Below the pieces are notes generated by a model, which ran no database searches, was not told the DNA's origin, and worked only from the letters and a program-made list of their open reading frames with translations. From positions 1-64,000 of the forward strand of contig CBDHFQ010000038.1 of the NCBI GenBank assembly GCA_965262565.1: 64,000 bases of DNA, given 5' to 3'. The stretch is from CBDHFQ01 sp965262565. GTDB taxonomy: Bacteria > Bacteroidota > Bacteroidia > J057. Below, piece by piece: positions 17,653 through 25,697 of this stretch. Made by a program: the position numbers and the translations under genes. The first letter of the stretch is position 1, and every line of letters starts with the position of its first letter.

Positions 17653-19113
17653 TTAGCCATCTAATTTTTGTTGAACAATTTCATTTACTTCTTTCGGGTT
17701 AGCCTTGCCTTTGAATTGTTGCATCAATTTACCCACAAAAAATCCTTTTAACCCTTTCTTTCCCTTTTTATATCTAGTAACCTCTTTAACATGTTTTTTC
17801 ATTAACTCATCCATAGCAACAGAAAGCGTGTCTACCTGAGATTGCATGATGACGCCTAAATCCTCAGCAACAGTTAATGGAGCCTTATTAGGATGGTGAA
17901 GCATTTCTGGAAAAATCCGTTTTTTTGCTGCATCATGACTTACTTTTCCCTCCTTTACTAACTGAATTAATCCAGAAAGAGCTTTTGCATTCAGGGGAAA
18001 TTCACTGATATCCTTGCCTATTTCATTTAAGTAGGCTTTTACAGGTCCTAAGATCCAATTGGCAGAGGCTTTAGCATCCCGGGAATAGCTCCTTACATCC
18101 TCGAAATAATCGGACAGTTCTTTTTGTTCTACTAATGCTTGTGCTTCATTTTCAGGTAGGTCCAGCTCGAAACGATATTCTTTATACAATGCCTGAGGGA
18201 GACGTGGTAGCTGTGTTCGTATTTCTACTAATTCTTCTTCTTTAATTGAGATAGGTTGAAGATCTGGATCTGGAAAATACCTGTAATCGTCAGCTGTTTC
18301 TTTTCTTCGTAGTACAAGTGTTTGTTGTTTGATAGGATCCCAGCTTCTCGTTTCCTGATAAATACTATTTCCAGCCTCTAATTCATTTATTTGGCGGTTG
18401 GATTCAAAATTGATCGCTCTTAGTAAAGCCTGAAAAGAATTGAGATTTTTGATTTCAACTCTCGTTCCTAATTGCATATCATTATGGCGCATCACAGAAA
18501 CATTGGCATCACATCTCAAATTTCCTTCTTCCATGTTTCCTTCACACACTTTTAAGAACCTCACTATTTTCCTAATTTCAGTAAAAAAGCTTACAGCTTC
18601 TTCCGCATTATTCATGTCTGGGGCGGTGACAAGTTCCAGGAGACAAATACCTGCACGATTTAAATCTATGTGTGAGTAATATGGATCTTGATCATGAATA
18701 GATTTTCCTGCATCTTCCTCTATGTGAATCCGCTCTATGGTAATTCTTTTATAGGTATGATCGCCAGTCATTATGTCCAGGTATCCTTCTCCACAAATAG
18801 GATCGAGATGTTGGGATATCTGATATCCTTTTGGTAAATCTGGATAAAAGTAATTCTTCCTGGCAAAATAGGTATGTGGATTTATATGACAGTTCAACGC
18901 ACATCCCAGTGTTAGAGCACTTGTAATGGCTTCACGATTGATAAAAGGAAGAGCACCTGGATGTGCTATAGTTATGACAGATAAATGACGGTTAGCATCA
19001 GTGGTAAATGAAGCTGATTCTGTTCCAAACATTTTACTATTAGTGGCTAATTGAATATGAACCTCCAGGCCAATAACAGTTTTATATTTCGTCAATACCT
19101 CAGGATGAACCAT
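17653..19113 (-). CDS. gatB: Aspartyl/glutamyl-tRNA amidotransferase subunit B
   Basis: 486 residues. The signature start IGLEVHIQLATNSKMF, the HPGALPFIN and YFYPDLPKGYQISQ blocks, EGNLRCDANVS and the C-terminal YqeY-like domain (VGKLMQQFKGKANPKEVNE) identify GatB. With GatA and GatC it amidates Glu-tRNA(Gln) or Asp-tRNA(Asn). gatA and gatC are not in this window, which is common in Bacteroidota. A hairpin lies upstream (19174-19195). Confidence 0.97.
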   Translation of the reverse strand: MVHPEVLTKYKTVIGLEVHIQLATNSKMFGTESASFTTDANRHLSVITIAHPGALPFINREAITSALTLGCALNCHINPHTYFARKNYFYPDLPKGYQISQHLDPICGEGYLDIMTGDHTYKRITIERIHIEEDAGKSIHDQDPYYSHIDLNRAGICLLELVTAPDMNNAEEAVSFFTEIRKIVRFLKVCEGNMEEGNLRCDANVSVMRHNDMQLGTRVEIKNLNSFQALLRAINFESNRQINELEAGNSIYQETRSWDPIKQQTLVLRRKETADDYRYFPDPDLQPISIKEEELVEIRTQLPRLPQALYKEYRFELDLPENEAQALVEQKELSDYFEDVRSYSRDAKASANWILGPVKAYLNEIGKDISEFPLNAKALSGLIQLVKEGKVSHDAAKKRIFPEMLHHPNKAPLTVAEDLGVIMQSQVDTLSVAMDELMKKHVKEVTRYKKGKKGLKGFFVGKLMQQFKGKANPKEVNEIVQQKLDG

Positions 19114-19173
19114 ACGTAATTACTATTCTAGGTATATTAGTAATATTACTTAATTTTATCAAACATAGCGAAA

Positions 19174-19195
19174 CAGCCTTCCTTTCAGAAGGCTG
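19174..19195 (-). terminator. Hairpin terminator after ferredoxin gene
   Basis: Perfect 8-base GC-rich stem (19174-19181 and 19188-19195) with a 6-base loop. On the minus strand it is followed by only three T (GTTTCG), so it is a modest terminator. It separates the ferredoxin gene from gatB. Confidence 0.55.
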
Positions 19196-19245
19196 CAATT
19201 TATGCTATTCATTAAATACATGTGAGAGAGAACTGGCCCTTGAAT

Positions 19246-19596
19246 TTATAAATGCATCCATTCTTTTTTAACCAGGAGCTCCTCCTCTGATTCTTCATTA
19301 TCCGGATCAGGAACACAACAATCTACGGGACAAACAGCGGCACATTGTGGTTCTTCATGAAATCCAACACATTCAGTACATTTATTTGAAACGATATAAT
19401 AAACTTCATCAGAAATAGGATCATTCTCCTCATCTGCGTTTACCTCTTCATTTCCAGAAGGCAGCGTTAAATTTCCTGAAAGGTCAGTTCCATCAGAAAA
19501 CTTCCAGGGCACTCCTGGCTCATATATAGCATTGTTAGGGCACTCCGGTTCACAGGCCCCACAATTGATACATTCGTCCGTTATAATAATAGCCAT
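19246..19596 (-). CDS. 2[4Fe-4S] ferredoxin
   Basis: 116 residues. Two cluster motifs are visible: Cys9-x2-Cys12-x2-Cys15-x3-Cys19-Pro and Cys73-x2-Cys76-x8-Cys85-x3-Cys89-Pro. Between them is an acidic insertion of about 45 residues, as in the Alv-type and Bacteroidota ferredoxins with an extended loop. It carries low-potential electrons in the cytoplasm. It is divergent from a LuxC-family acyl-CoA reductase with 59 bases between start codons, which suggests shared regulation but not necessarily direct partnership. Confidence 0.92.
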   Translation of the reverse strand: MAIIITDECINCGACEPECPNNAIYEPGVPWKFSDGTDLSGNLTLPSGNEEVNADEENDPISDEVYYIVSNKCTECVGFHEEPQCAAVCPVDCCVPDPDNEESEEELLVKKEWMHL

Positions 19597-19655
19597 AGCT
19601 TATTTTCTATTATATTCGCAAGTTAGGATGATTCATATAAATACACAAGATAGTA

Positions 19656-20651
19656 ATGTTAAGTAGGAAATCCCTAATTGAAAGTATTACTTTTCTTAAA
19701 AAGAATATTGCTTTTAACAAGGTCCCATCTGATGTAATCAATCAAACGCTTACACATAATCCTTGGTTCACAAAATATTACATTTCCTACAGTTTATCTC
19801 ATATTATTACGTGGCTAGAAGAAGAAGTTCTACATAAATTTCTAGAGAACTACCCTGAAAATATATATAGCCAAACCAAGCATATAGGAGTTATCACAGC
19901 GGGCAACTTTCCTCTTGCCGGTTTCCACGATACATTAATGGTGCTGCTGTCAGGACATAAATTATTATTGAAGTTATCTCACCAGGATGCATTTTTAATT
20001 CCCTGGATACTGAAACAGTGGATAGATATATTCCCTCCATTGGATCAAATGATCTCTATTACTGATCATTTAGAAGGAGCAGATTATATAATTGCTAGCG
20101 GAAGTACCAATACAGCAAGATTTATAAGAGATAAATATTCGGACATCCCTCAATTAATTAGGAAGAGTAGATTTTCCGTTGCTGTACTAAATGAGAATAC
20201 GACAGATGACCAATTACAACTGCTCACACAGGATATTTTACTATTCAACGGATTGGGCTGTCGAAATGTAAGTAATATTATCACCTTGCCTAAGTTTAAC
20301 ATTAACCGATTAATTGATGCCTTAAATAGGTATGATCTCGCAAAGCTAAATCCACTATATTTAGAAAAGGTTCAATTTGAAAAGGTAAGGTTTACCACAA
20401 TTAGGTCAGATTTTATGGATTCAAACTATTCAATAATTAGGACATCATTGTCTCCAGGTTTTGCACCGATGGGTACCTTATATTGGATTCAGCAACCTGA
20501 TTCTGGTCATATATCAAGATTATTAATGGAAAATTCAGCACATATTCAATGTGTGATAAATCAAGGCACAGATTTTGGACATACCCAGTGTCCAAATCTA
20601 AATCATTTTGCTGATAATGTTGATGTCATGGAAATTCTTGCATACATGTAA
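19656..20651 (+). CDS. LuxC-family acyl-CoA reductase
   Basis: 331 residues. The motif LFNGLGCRNVSN carries the presumed catalytic Cys of the aldehyde dehydrogenase-like fold, and IASGSTNTARFI fits the nucleotide-binding region. LuxC-type enzymes reduce acyl groups to aldehydes with NADPH. The Bacteroidota version is shorter than true LuxC (about 480 residues), and no luciferase genes are present, so a role in lipid or aldehyde metabolism is more likely than light. Start ATG is 59 bases from the ferredoxin start on the other strand. Confidence 0.8.
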   Translation: MLSRKSLIESITFLKKNIAFNKVPSDVINQTLTHNPWFTKYYISYSLSHIITWLEEEVLHKFLENYPENIYSQTKHIGVITAGNFPLAGFHDTLMVLLSGHKLLLKLSHQDAFLIPWILKQWIDIFPPLDQMISITDHLEGADYIIASGSTNTARFIRDKYSDIPQLIRKSRFSVAVLNENTTDDQLQLLTQDILLFNGLGCRNVSNIITLPKFNINRLIDALNRYDLAKLNPLYLEKVQFEKVRFTTIRSDFMDSNYSIIRTSLSPGFAPMGTLYWIQQPDSGHISRLLMENSAHIQCVINQGTDFGHTQCPNLNHFADNVDVMEILAYM

Positions 20652-20764
20652 GATTTAAAGCTACATCGAGTATTGTTTTCTTACATATTTGGATAGTAAT
20701 AGGAATGATACTTAATTTGTACAGGACAGTTTCATAAGCAAAAAGTACGGATTTAAAACTTATT

Positions 20765-20795
20765 TTTGGGATCAATTTGAATTGAATTACTTTTG
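20765..20795 (+). promoter_or_regulatory. Bacteroidota-type promoter (TTTG-N19-TAnnTTTG)
   Basis: TTTG at 20765-20768 and TACTTTTG at 20788-20795 with exactly 19 bases between them match the primary sigma consensus of Bacteroidota. Transcription should begin near 20802. That excludes the upstream TTG (20782) as a start and supports the ATG at 20827 for the caspase-family gene. Confidence 0.7.
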
Positions 20796-20826
20796 TTACA
20801 GGTCATATAGATTGGAAAATAACACT

Positions 20827-21510
20827 ATGGGAGGATTGATACCTAATCTAGCAAATTCAGGAGGAACACATCCTTGCCGCTCCATCTTCGTCATACTGTT
20901 TGTGGCTAATGTTTGTCTTTCTTTAACCATTCAAGCACAGAACAGGGGTGAGTGGGCTCCTAACGACTATTTCGGCATTCCTGCTACCGATAAGCAAGAT
21001 GTTTTCTTTGATGATTTTGATGATAATCAAAATGAGTGGCAGCTGCGAAACGAGAACTTAAAAATGAACATTCGAAACGGGTCGTTTCGGTGTCAATCTT
21101 TAGTTTCTCAAACTCTACTAAAGCAACGAATGATTCACCTCACGCAATCAGGTGATTACGAAATTGAAATTGGAATTAAATTTCTTAACGGAGGTATCAA
21201 CAGCGAGACTGGACTCACCTTCGGAAGAGATTTTAACAGTAATGAATTCAATTTTTACTACAAACCGAATGGGAAATACAGGATTTTCCAATACATGAGA
21301 GGAAAAACTGTGGATTTATTTCCATGGACGTACACAAGTCGCATTTACAATAAGGCAGTCAATATTCTCACTGTTAGAAAAATCAGTACTAAATGGTATT
21401 TCTTCATTAATCAGTATTTAGTTGGTGAGCTTCCTGCAAAACAGCTTTTTGGTCCTTGGTTTGGATTTACTATAGGGGGTAATATGTCTATAGAGGTCGA
21501 TTATTTTTAG
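20827..21510 (+). CDS. Secreted caspase-family protein, N-terminal part (frame 1 of a frameshifted gene)
   Basis: 227 residues from the ATG at 20827. A signal peptide (RSIFVILFVANVCLSLTIQAQ is the hydrophobic stretch) is followed by a concanavalin/LamG-like beta-sandwich (DDFDDNQNEWQLRNENLKM to IEVDYF). The frame stops at TAG 21508-21510 inside a TAT-TTT-TAG stretch. Reading on in the next frame gives RISEIKARDRQGPEISLLHP directly, which completes the sandwich and leads into the caspase part without loss. The stop therefore looks like a one-base insertion in the five-T run 21504-21508, a sequencing error, or a +1 recoding site. The start choice rests on the promoter at 20765-20795. Confidence 0.7.
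   Translation: MGGLIPNLANSGGTHPCRSIFVILFVANVCLSLTIQAQNRGEWAPNDYFGIPATDKQDVFFDDFDDNQNEWQLRNENLKMNIRNGSFRCQSLVSQTLLKQRMIHLTQSGDYEIEIGIKFLNGGINSETGLTFGRDFNSNEFNFYYKPNGKYRIFQYMRGKTVDLFPWTYTSRIYNKAVNILTVRKISTKWYFFINQYLVGELPAKQLFGPWFGFTIGGNMSIEVDYF
21504..21510 (+). other. Frameshift site in caspase-family gene
   Basis: TTTTTAG. In the upstream frame the codons are TAT TTT TAG. Slipping one base forward re-pairs Phe-tRNA on an identical UUU and enters the downstream frame (AGA ATT TCC). This geometry (repeatable P-site codon then a stop) resembles the prfB +1 site. An AGAGG lies 8 bases upstream of the TTT codon, farther than in prfB. A simple indel in a T run explains it equally well. Confidence 0.6.
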
Positions 21511-21568
21511 AATTTCCGAAATAAAAGCCAGAGATAGACAAGGGCCTGAAATTTCTCTCCTTCATCCA

Positions 21569-22603
21569 ATGCCTAATGCTGAAAATATCGTTAAGCAAAC
21601 TGATAATGAACAAACTATTCGCTGTAAAATAAACGACCTTTCAGGAGTAGAAGAAGTTACTATAAATAATTTCCAAATGCAGGTGTCTGCTGAAGGATTT
21701 ATCGAAGCTTCTATTGGCCCACTTCCTAAAGGTCATACACCTATAGTTATTTTAGCTAAGGACCGTTATGGAAATGTGAGTAGAAAAGAGTTTTCCATTC
21801 TCCGTCAATCTCCATCCCCCCAAATGGTATCTACGGTTAAAACCTTTTCTTCTCCCAAGGCTAATAACAAATCCAACAATCTCTCTTTTAATGGTAATGG
21901 GAGGAACTATTTGCTTTTAATTGGAGTCAACAAATATAAAACCTGGAATCCACTACACAATGCAGTAAAGGATTGTAATGATTTGGCTAATCTGCTGTTA
22001 GATAAATACAACTTTGAAAGAGAGAATATCATTACACTTTTTGATGAGCAAGCTAATCGAGAAACGATTCTTGAAACTTTTGAAATGCTTCAAGATAAAA
22101 TCACTCCAGATGACAACCTCCTCATTTACTATGCTGGGCATGGATTTTATGATAGTAATGCCAAGTTAGGTTATTGGGTTCCTGTTAATGCAAGATTGAT
22201 GAGTGTGGCTGACTTTATAAGAAATTCAACCATACACGATTATCTTAAAACGATAAATTCTAAACACACTTTACTTATCGCGGATGCTTGCTATGCTGGT
22301 TCATTATTCGCATCGAGTCGGGGAAATATCAATGAGAATAATAAATCTAGATGGGCATTTACTTCTGGAAATATCGAAAAAGTCTGGGATGGTCATCCAG
22401 GACAGAATAGTCCTTTCGCCAGATACTTATTAGGCTTCCTAAGGTCTAATAAAGAACCTAAACTTCGAGCAGATGTGTTGATAAGAAATGTTACTACTCG
22501 AGTGAGCCATAATACAGCCCAAACTCCTATTGGAAGTCCATTACAAAATGTAGGAGATGAAGGTGGCGTATTTGTATTCTACCAGAAAGTTCTGACCAAC
22601 TAG
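21569..22603 (+). CDS. Caspase-family (peptidase C14) protein, C-terminal part
   Basis: 344 residues from an internal ATG, but the frame is open and coherent from about 21509, so this is really the second half of the gene starting at 20827. First comes an Ig-like strand region (GVEEVTINNFQMQV, 26-75), then a caspase fold (about 112-340) with the catalytic dyad His191 (YYAGHGFYD) and Cys241 (ADACYAGSLF). Bacterial caspase-like peptidases usually cut after Arg or Lys. The protein as a whole would be exported, with the peptidase outside the cytoplasm. A terminator follows at 22640. Confidence 0.82.
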   Translation: MPNAENIVKQTDNEQTIRCKINDLSGVEEVTINNFQMQVSAEGFIEASIGPLPKGHTPIVILAKDRYGNVSRKEFSILRQSPSPQMVSTVKTFSSPKANNKSNNLSFNGNGRNYLLLIGVNKYKTWNPLHNAVKDCNDLANLLLDKYNFERENIITLFDEQANRETILETFEMLQDKITPDDNLLIYYAGHGFYDSNAKLGYWVPVNARLMSVADFIRNSTIHDYLKTINSKHTLLIADACYAGSLFASSRGNINENNKSRWAFTSGNIEKVWDGHPGQNSPFARYLLGFLRSNKEPKLRADVLIRNVTTRVSHNTAQTPIGSPLQNVGDEGGVFVFYQKVLTN

Positions 22604-22639
22604 AATTCAGTCAAACATACCATTCACTTATAATATATA

Positions 22640-22670
22640 GTTCCCATTCTTTTGGGAACTTTTTTATTTT
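22640..22670 (+). terminator. Rho-independent terminator after caspase-family gene
   Basis: Perfect 7-base stem (22640-22646 and 22653-22659), 6-base loop, followed by a run of seven T and further T-rich sequence. Confidence 0.9.
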
Positions 22671-22747
22671 TATGATTCTGTCTAAAAATTAACCGTAATT
22701 TCCAGATATTTTATGGAATAATAAGCTTTTAGTTGTCTTTATAATGC

Positions 22748-23347
22748 ATGTTTTTTAGAAGATCTACAAGCATATTAAGCGACGAACAACTTGCCTTAAA
22801 GTACAGGGAAGAAGAAGATCCTTGGTACATCGGAGAATTATTCGAAAGGTATACCCATATCGTTTTTCTTAATTGCATGAAGTATTTAAAAAATGAGGAT
22901 GAAAGTGAAGATGCTACAATGGCAATCTTTGAAAAATTGATCCAGGATCTAAAAAAATATGAGATAAAGAGATTCAAATATTGGCTTCATACCGTTACAA
23001 AGAACCATTGTTTGGTTTTGCTGGAAAGAAAACAAAACCTGGTAAAAAAAGAAAATGATCTATTTTATCATTTACTACAGCAACACCTCAAACCTCCTTC
23101 AACTTTTCATCTTCCAGAAATAGCAGAATTAGAAGAGAATGAGAAAAAATATTCTGAATTGGAAATTGCTCTCACCAAATTGAAAGCAGAGCAAAGACAA
23201 TGTATAGAATTATTTTATTTACAGCAGAAGCGATATTTAGAAGTGGCGGAGATCACAGGGTTTTCGATGAAACAAGTAAAAAGTTTTATACAAAATGGAA
23301 AACGCAACTTAAAAAAACACTTGAAACATTTGACGATCAATGAATAA
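22748..23347 (+). CDS. ECF-type RNA polymerase sigma factor
   Basis: 199 residues. Region 2 is in the first 90 residues (ELFERYTHIVFLNCMKYLKNEDESEDATMAIFEKL), and region 4 near 140-190 (LKAEQRQCIELFYLQQKRYLEVAEITGFSMKQVKSFI). The linker between regions is long and charged. Its stop overlaps the start of the next gene by 8 bases; that gene encodes a single-pass membrane protein that is probably its anti-sigma partner. Expected role: switching on a regulon when the partner releases it. Confidence 0.85.
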   Translation: MFFRRSTSILSDEQLALKYREEEDPWYIGELFERYTHIVFLNCMKYLKNEDESEDATMAIFEKLIQDLKKYEIKRFKYWLHTVTKNHCLVLLERKQNLVKKENDLFYHLLQQHLKPPSTFHLPEIAELEENEKKYSELEIALTKLKAEQRQCIELFYLQQKRYLEVAEITGFSMKQVKSFIQNGKRNLKKHLKHLTINE

Positions 23348-24719
23348 AAACACCAATAGGAATCATCATCCCAGTTTGAAAGAACTTCGTAAAATGTTAG
23401 AAGATTCTTCTCAAACAGGCATGTATGCAAAGTTGGCAGAGAAGTTAGAAGAGGATCCTCTTTTGGCAGATGCTCTGGAGGGATTGGTGGAAATTAAAGA
23501 TACCAAACAATTAAATCACCGCATACATAGAATCAAAAGATTCATTCACCATAAAGCCAACATAAAAAGGGATAAGCGCCTCAAACAAATCAAAAGACGT
23601 AGCAGAGTAAAACCTCAGAAATATAGTGTTTCTCCCCATTTAACATTTATTGTTGCCGCTTCAGTAGCAGTTTTTTTCGCCTTATTTTTACTTCTACCTA
23701 TTGGAGAAAATAAGATTCCTCAAAATAAGGGGCTTACGCTTAGTGGAAAAGATATCGATTTAGTAGAATCTGAATCAGAGATGAGTGAAGCTCCTATGGC
23801 AATGAATGCCCCTGTAGGTGAATTATTTTCTAATGATAATAATAGAACAAATAGCAATCAGAAACAGCTGGCGGTTCCTCAAAGCGAATCACCATTGGAA
23901 GAACTCGAGGTTCTTGATGAGGAATTAAGCTCGAATAATCCTACGAATCATACAACGGAAACTACTGATTATGAAAGGGTTCCTGATCAGAGTGGTCCAC
24001 AGCCTCCTATAAGACAAAAATTTAGTGCTATCCCAATACCAGATTCAAGCTCATCCACTGTTGCTTCTCAAGTAGTAGGTGAATCACTTATCTCCTCTGA
24101 TAATAGATATCAGGCTACAGCGCTAATTACAGAAAATGGTATAGGAGATCACAACAATCCTAAAGAAACGTATGCTCATAATTATGATACCATTAATTAT
24201 CCCGACTTGTTAAATCCGCTTCAGAAATCCTCTTCACGAGAAAGGACTGATCAATACAGTACCGGCTTCAATGAACTTACTGAAAATTATGTTGATAAAA
24301 AGATATATAGACCTGATAGAATATCAGAGGATAGCCTTTTTGGAGTATTAGATAAACAAAGAGTCATTAATACACTGATGCAGCAGGCCAGAATCCTAAT
24401 CAGTCAAAAAGATTATGTTAATGCATTGAAAAAAGTGGAGGAGGTTTTAGAAGGAAGCCCTGATCAAAGAGAAGCATTGTTTATAGCGGGTTACATCCAT
24501 AAACAATTGAGTGAGCAGGAAAATGCGATATACTATTTCAAGATTCTTTCTAAATTAGGGGAAGGAAATTACTATCTGGATGGGCTCTGGGAATTATCCC
24601 TGGCATACCAGAGCTTAGAGAAGTGGAAAAATGCAAGAAAGCTATTAAACACACTATCTACTTATCCTGAATTTCATGAAAGGGCGGTAAATCAGCTTTC
24701 TAAAATAGAAAATAATTAA
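23340..24719 (+). CDS. Single-pass membrane protein with C-terminal TPRs, putative anti-sigma factor
   Basis: 459 residues. A basic cytoplasmic N-terminus of 100 residues, including KLAEKLEEDPLLADALEGL, resembles anti-sigma domains of this lineage. It is followed by one membrane helix (101-121), a low-complexity Ser/Asn/Glu-rich periplasmic linker (125-335), and about three tetratricopeptide repeats (345-459: ARILISQKDYVNALKKVEEV, EALFIAGYIHKQ, WELSLAYQSLEKWKNARKLL). Its start lies 8 bases inside the sigma factor gene, which implies coupled translation. The periplasmic TPRs could sense a protein ligand. No direct evidence of sigma binding is visible. Confidence 0.65.
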   Translation: MNKNTNRNHHPSLKELRKMLEDSSQTGMYAKLAEKLEEDPLLADALEGLVEIKDTKQLNHRIHRIKRFIHHKANIKRDKRLKQIKRRSRVKPQKYSVSPHLTFIVAASVAVFFALFLLLPIGENKIPQNKGLTLSGKDIDLVESESEMSEAPMAMNAPVGELFSNDNNRTNSNQKQLAVPQSESPLEELEVLDEELSSNNPTNHTTETTDYERVPDQSGPQPPIRQKFSAIPIPDSSSSTVASQVVGESLISSDNRYQATALITENGIGDHNNPKETYAHNYDTINYPDLLNPLQKSSSRERTDQYSTGFNELTENYVDKKIYRPDRISEDSLFGVLDKQRVINTLMQQARILISQKDYVNALKKVEEVLEGSPDQREALFIAGYIHKQLSEQENAIYYFKILSKLGEGNYYLDGLWELSLAYQSLEKWKNARKLLNTLSTYPEFHERAVNQLSKIENN

Positions 24720-24790
24720 CTTAACTCTGCTTTTCTTAATTACTTCCTTTGATTTATACATTTTCTCAATCAGAATCGATCCTTCATATA

Positions 24791-25543
24791 ATGTCAACTA
24801 TTGCAGAACCTTTCCGAGTTCATCTACCACAGTTTGAAGGCCCCTTTGATTTGTTGTTGTTCTTTATTGAAAGAGATGAACTCAACATATATGATATTCC
24901 TATTTCAAAAGTTACACAGGATTTTTTAGCCTACATTCACTCGATGCAATCCTTAAATATCGAAATAGCAGCGGAGTTTATATTAGTGGCGAGTTCCTTA
25001 ATGCGAATTAAGGCTAAAATGCTACTTCCAAGACCAGTTTTGGATGAAAATAATGAAGAAATAGATCCGAGAGAAGAACTGGTTCGTCGATTGTTGGAAT
25101 ATAAAAAGTATAAATCTGCTCTTGACGACCTACAACGGTTGGAAGAGCTTCAAGCTACAAGACATAACAGAGCTTTTGCATCAGTGGAAATAAAGGAGTT
25201 TAGTAATCAAGAACTACCTGAAGACGAACTGATAGGAATAAGTTTATTCACCATCATGAAAACCTTCAAGCGGATATGGGAAAGGCACCAGGATAATTTA
25301 GAACCTCCTAAACATGTTATCAAAAAATATCCATTCACTATTGCTGAGTTGAAAGAGTCCCTGATTGATAGATTATCAAGAGAGAGAAAATTAGATTTTT
25401 CCCATATTATTAGTGAACGTAATGATAAGATTTATGTCGTATTTTGTTTTCTAGCTATACTTGAATTAGTACAGTATCAAAAAGTGAGCTTGACCATTGG
25501 AACAGGTTACAATAATTTTTGGATAGAAAAACCAGTGGAATAA
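24791..25543 (+). CDS. scpA: Segregation and condensation protein A
   Basis: 250 residues from the ATG at 24791 (MSTIAEPFRVHLPQFEGPFD); an upstream in-frame TTG is unlikely. The start block FEGPFDLLLFFIERDELNIYDIPISKVTQDF and AAEFILVASSLMRIKAKMLLPRP are diagnostic of ScpA, the kleisin that bridges SMC heads with ScpB. The C-terminal winged helix is present (VFCFLAILELVQYQKVSL). scpB is not adjacent. Confidence 0.93.
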   Translation: MSTIAEPFRVHLPQFEGPFDLLLFFIERDELNIYDIPISKVTQDFLAYIHSMQSLNIEIAAEFILVASSLMRIKAKMLLPRPVLDENNEEIDPREELVRRLLEYKKYKSALDDLQRLEELQATRHNRAFASVEIKEFSNQELPEDELIGISLFTIMKTFKRIWERHQDNLEPPKHVIKKYPFTIAELKESLIDRLSRERKLDFSHIISERNDKIYVVFCFLAILELVQYQKVSLTIGTGYNNFWIEKPVE

Positions 25544-25547
25544 AAAT

Positions 25548-25565
25548 GCCACCTTAAAAGGTGGC
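25548..25565 (+). terminator. Weak hairpin after scpA
   Basis: Perfect 8-base inverted repeat (25548-25555 and 25558-25565) right after the scpA stop. A two-base loop means a shorter real stem, and there is no T run, so termination efficiency is doubtful. Confidence 0.4.
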
Positions 25566-25697
25566 TAATGGTACATGTTTCTCAAGACAACTCAATTTAA
25601 AAATAATACTTATTGAAATTATAACTTAAATATAGCAAAATATTCTAAGCATTGATAGAATAGTCTGCCGAAAGGTCTTTTTGGAAGAGTTTAATGC

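Noticed and set aside
19246..20651. Bioluminescence (lux) locus
   Set aside because: The LuxC-like reductase lacks luxA/luxB/luxE neighbours and is the short form typical of Bacteroidota metabolism.
20782..20826. TTG-initiated N-terminal extension of the caspase-family gene
   Set aside because: The promoter elements at 20765-20795 overlap it, so it would not be transcribed; the ATG at 20827 leads directly into a good signal peptide.
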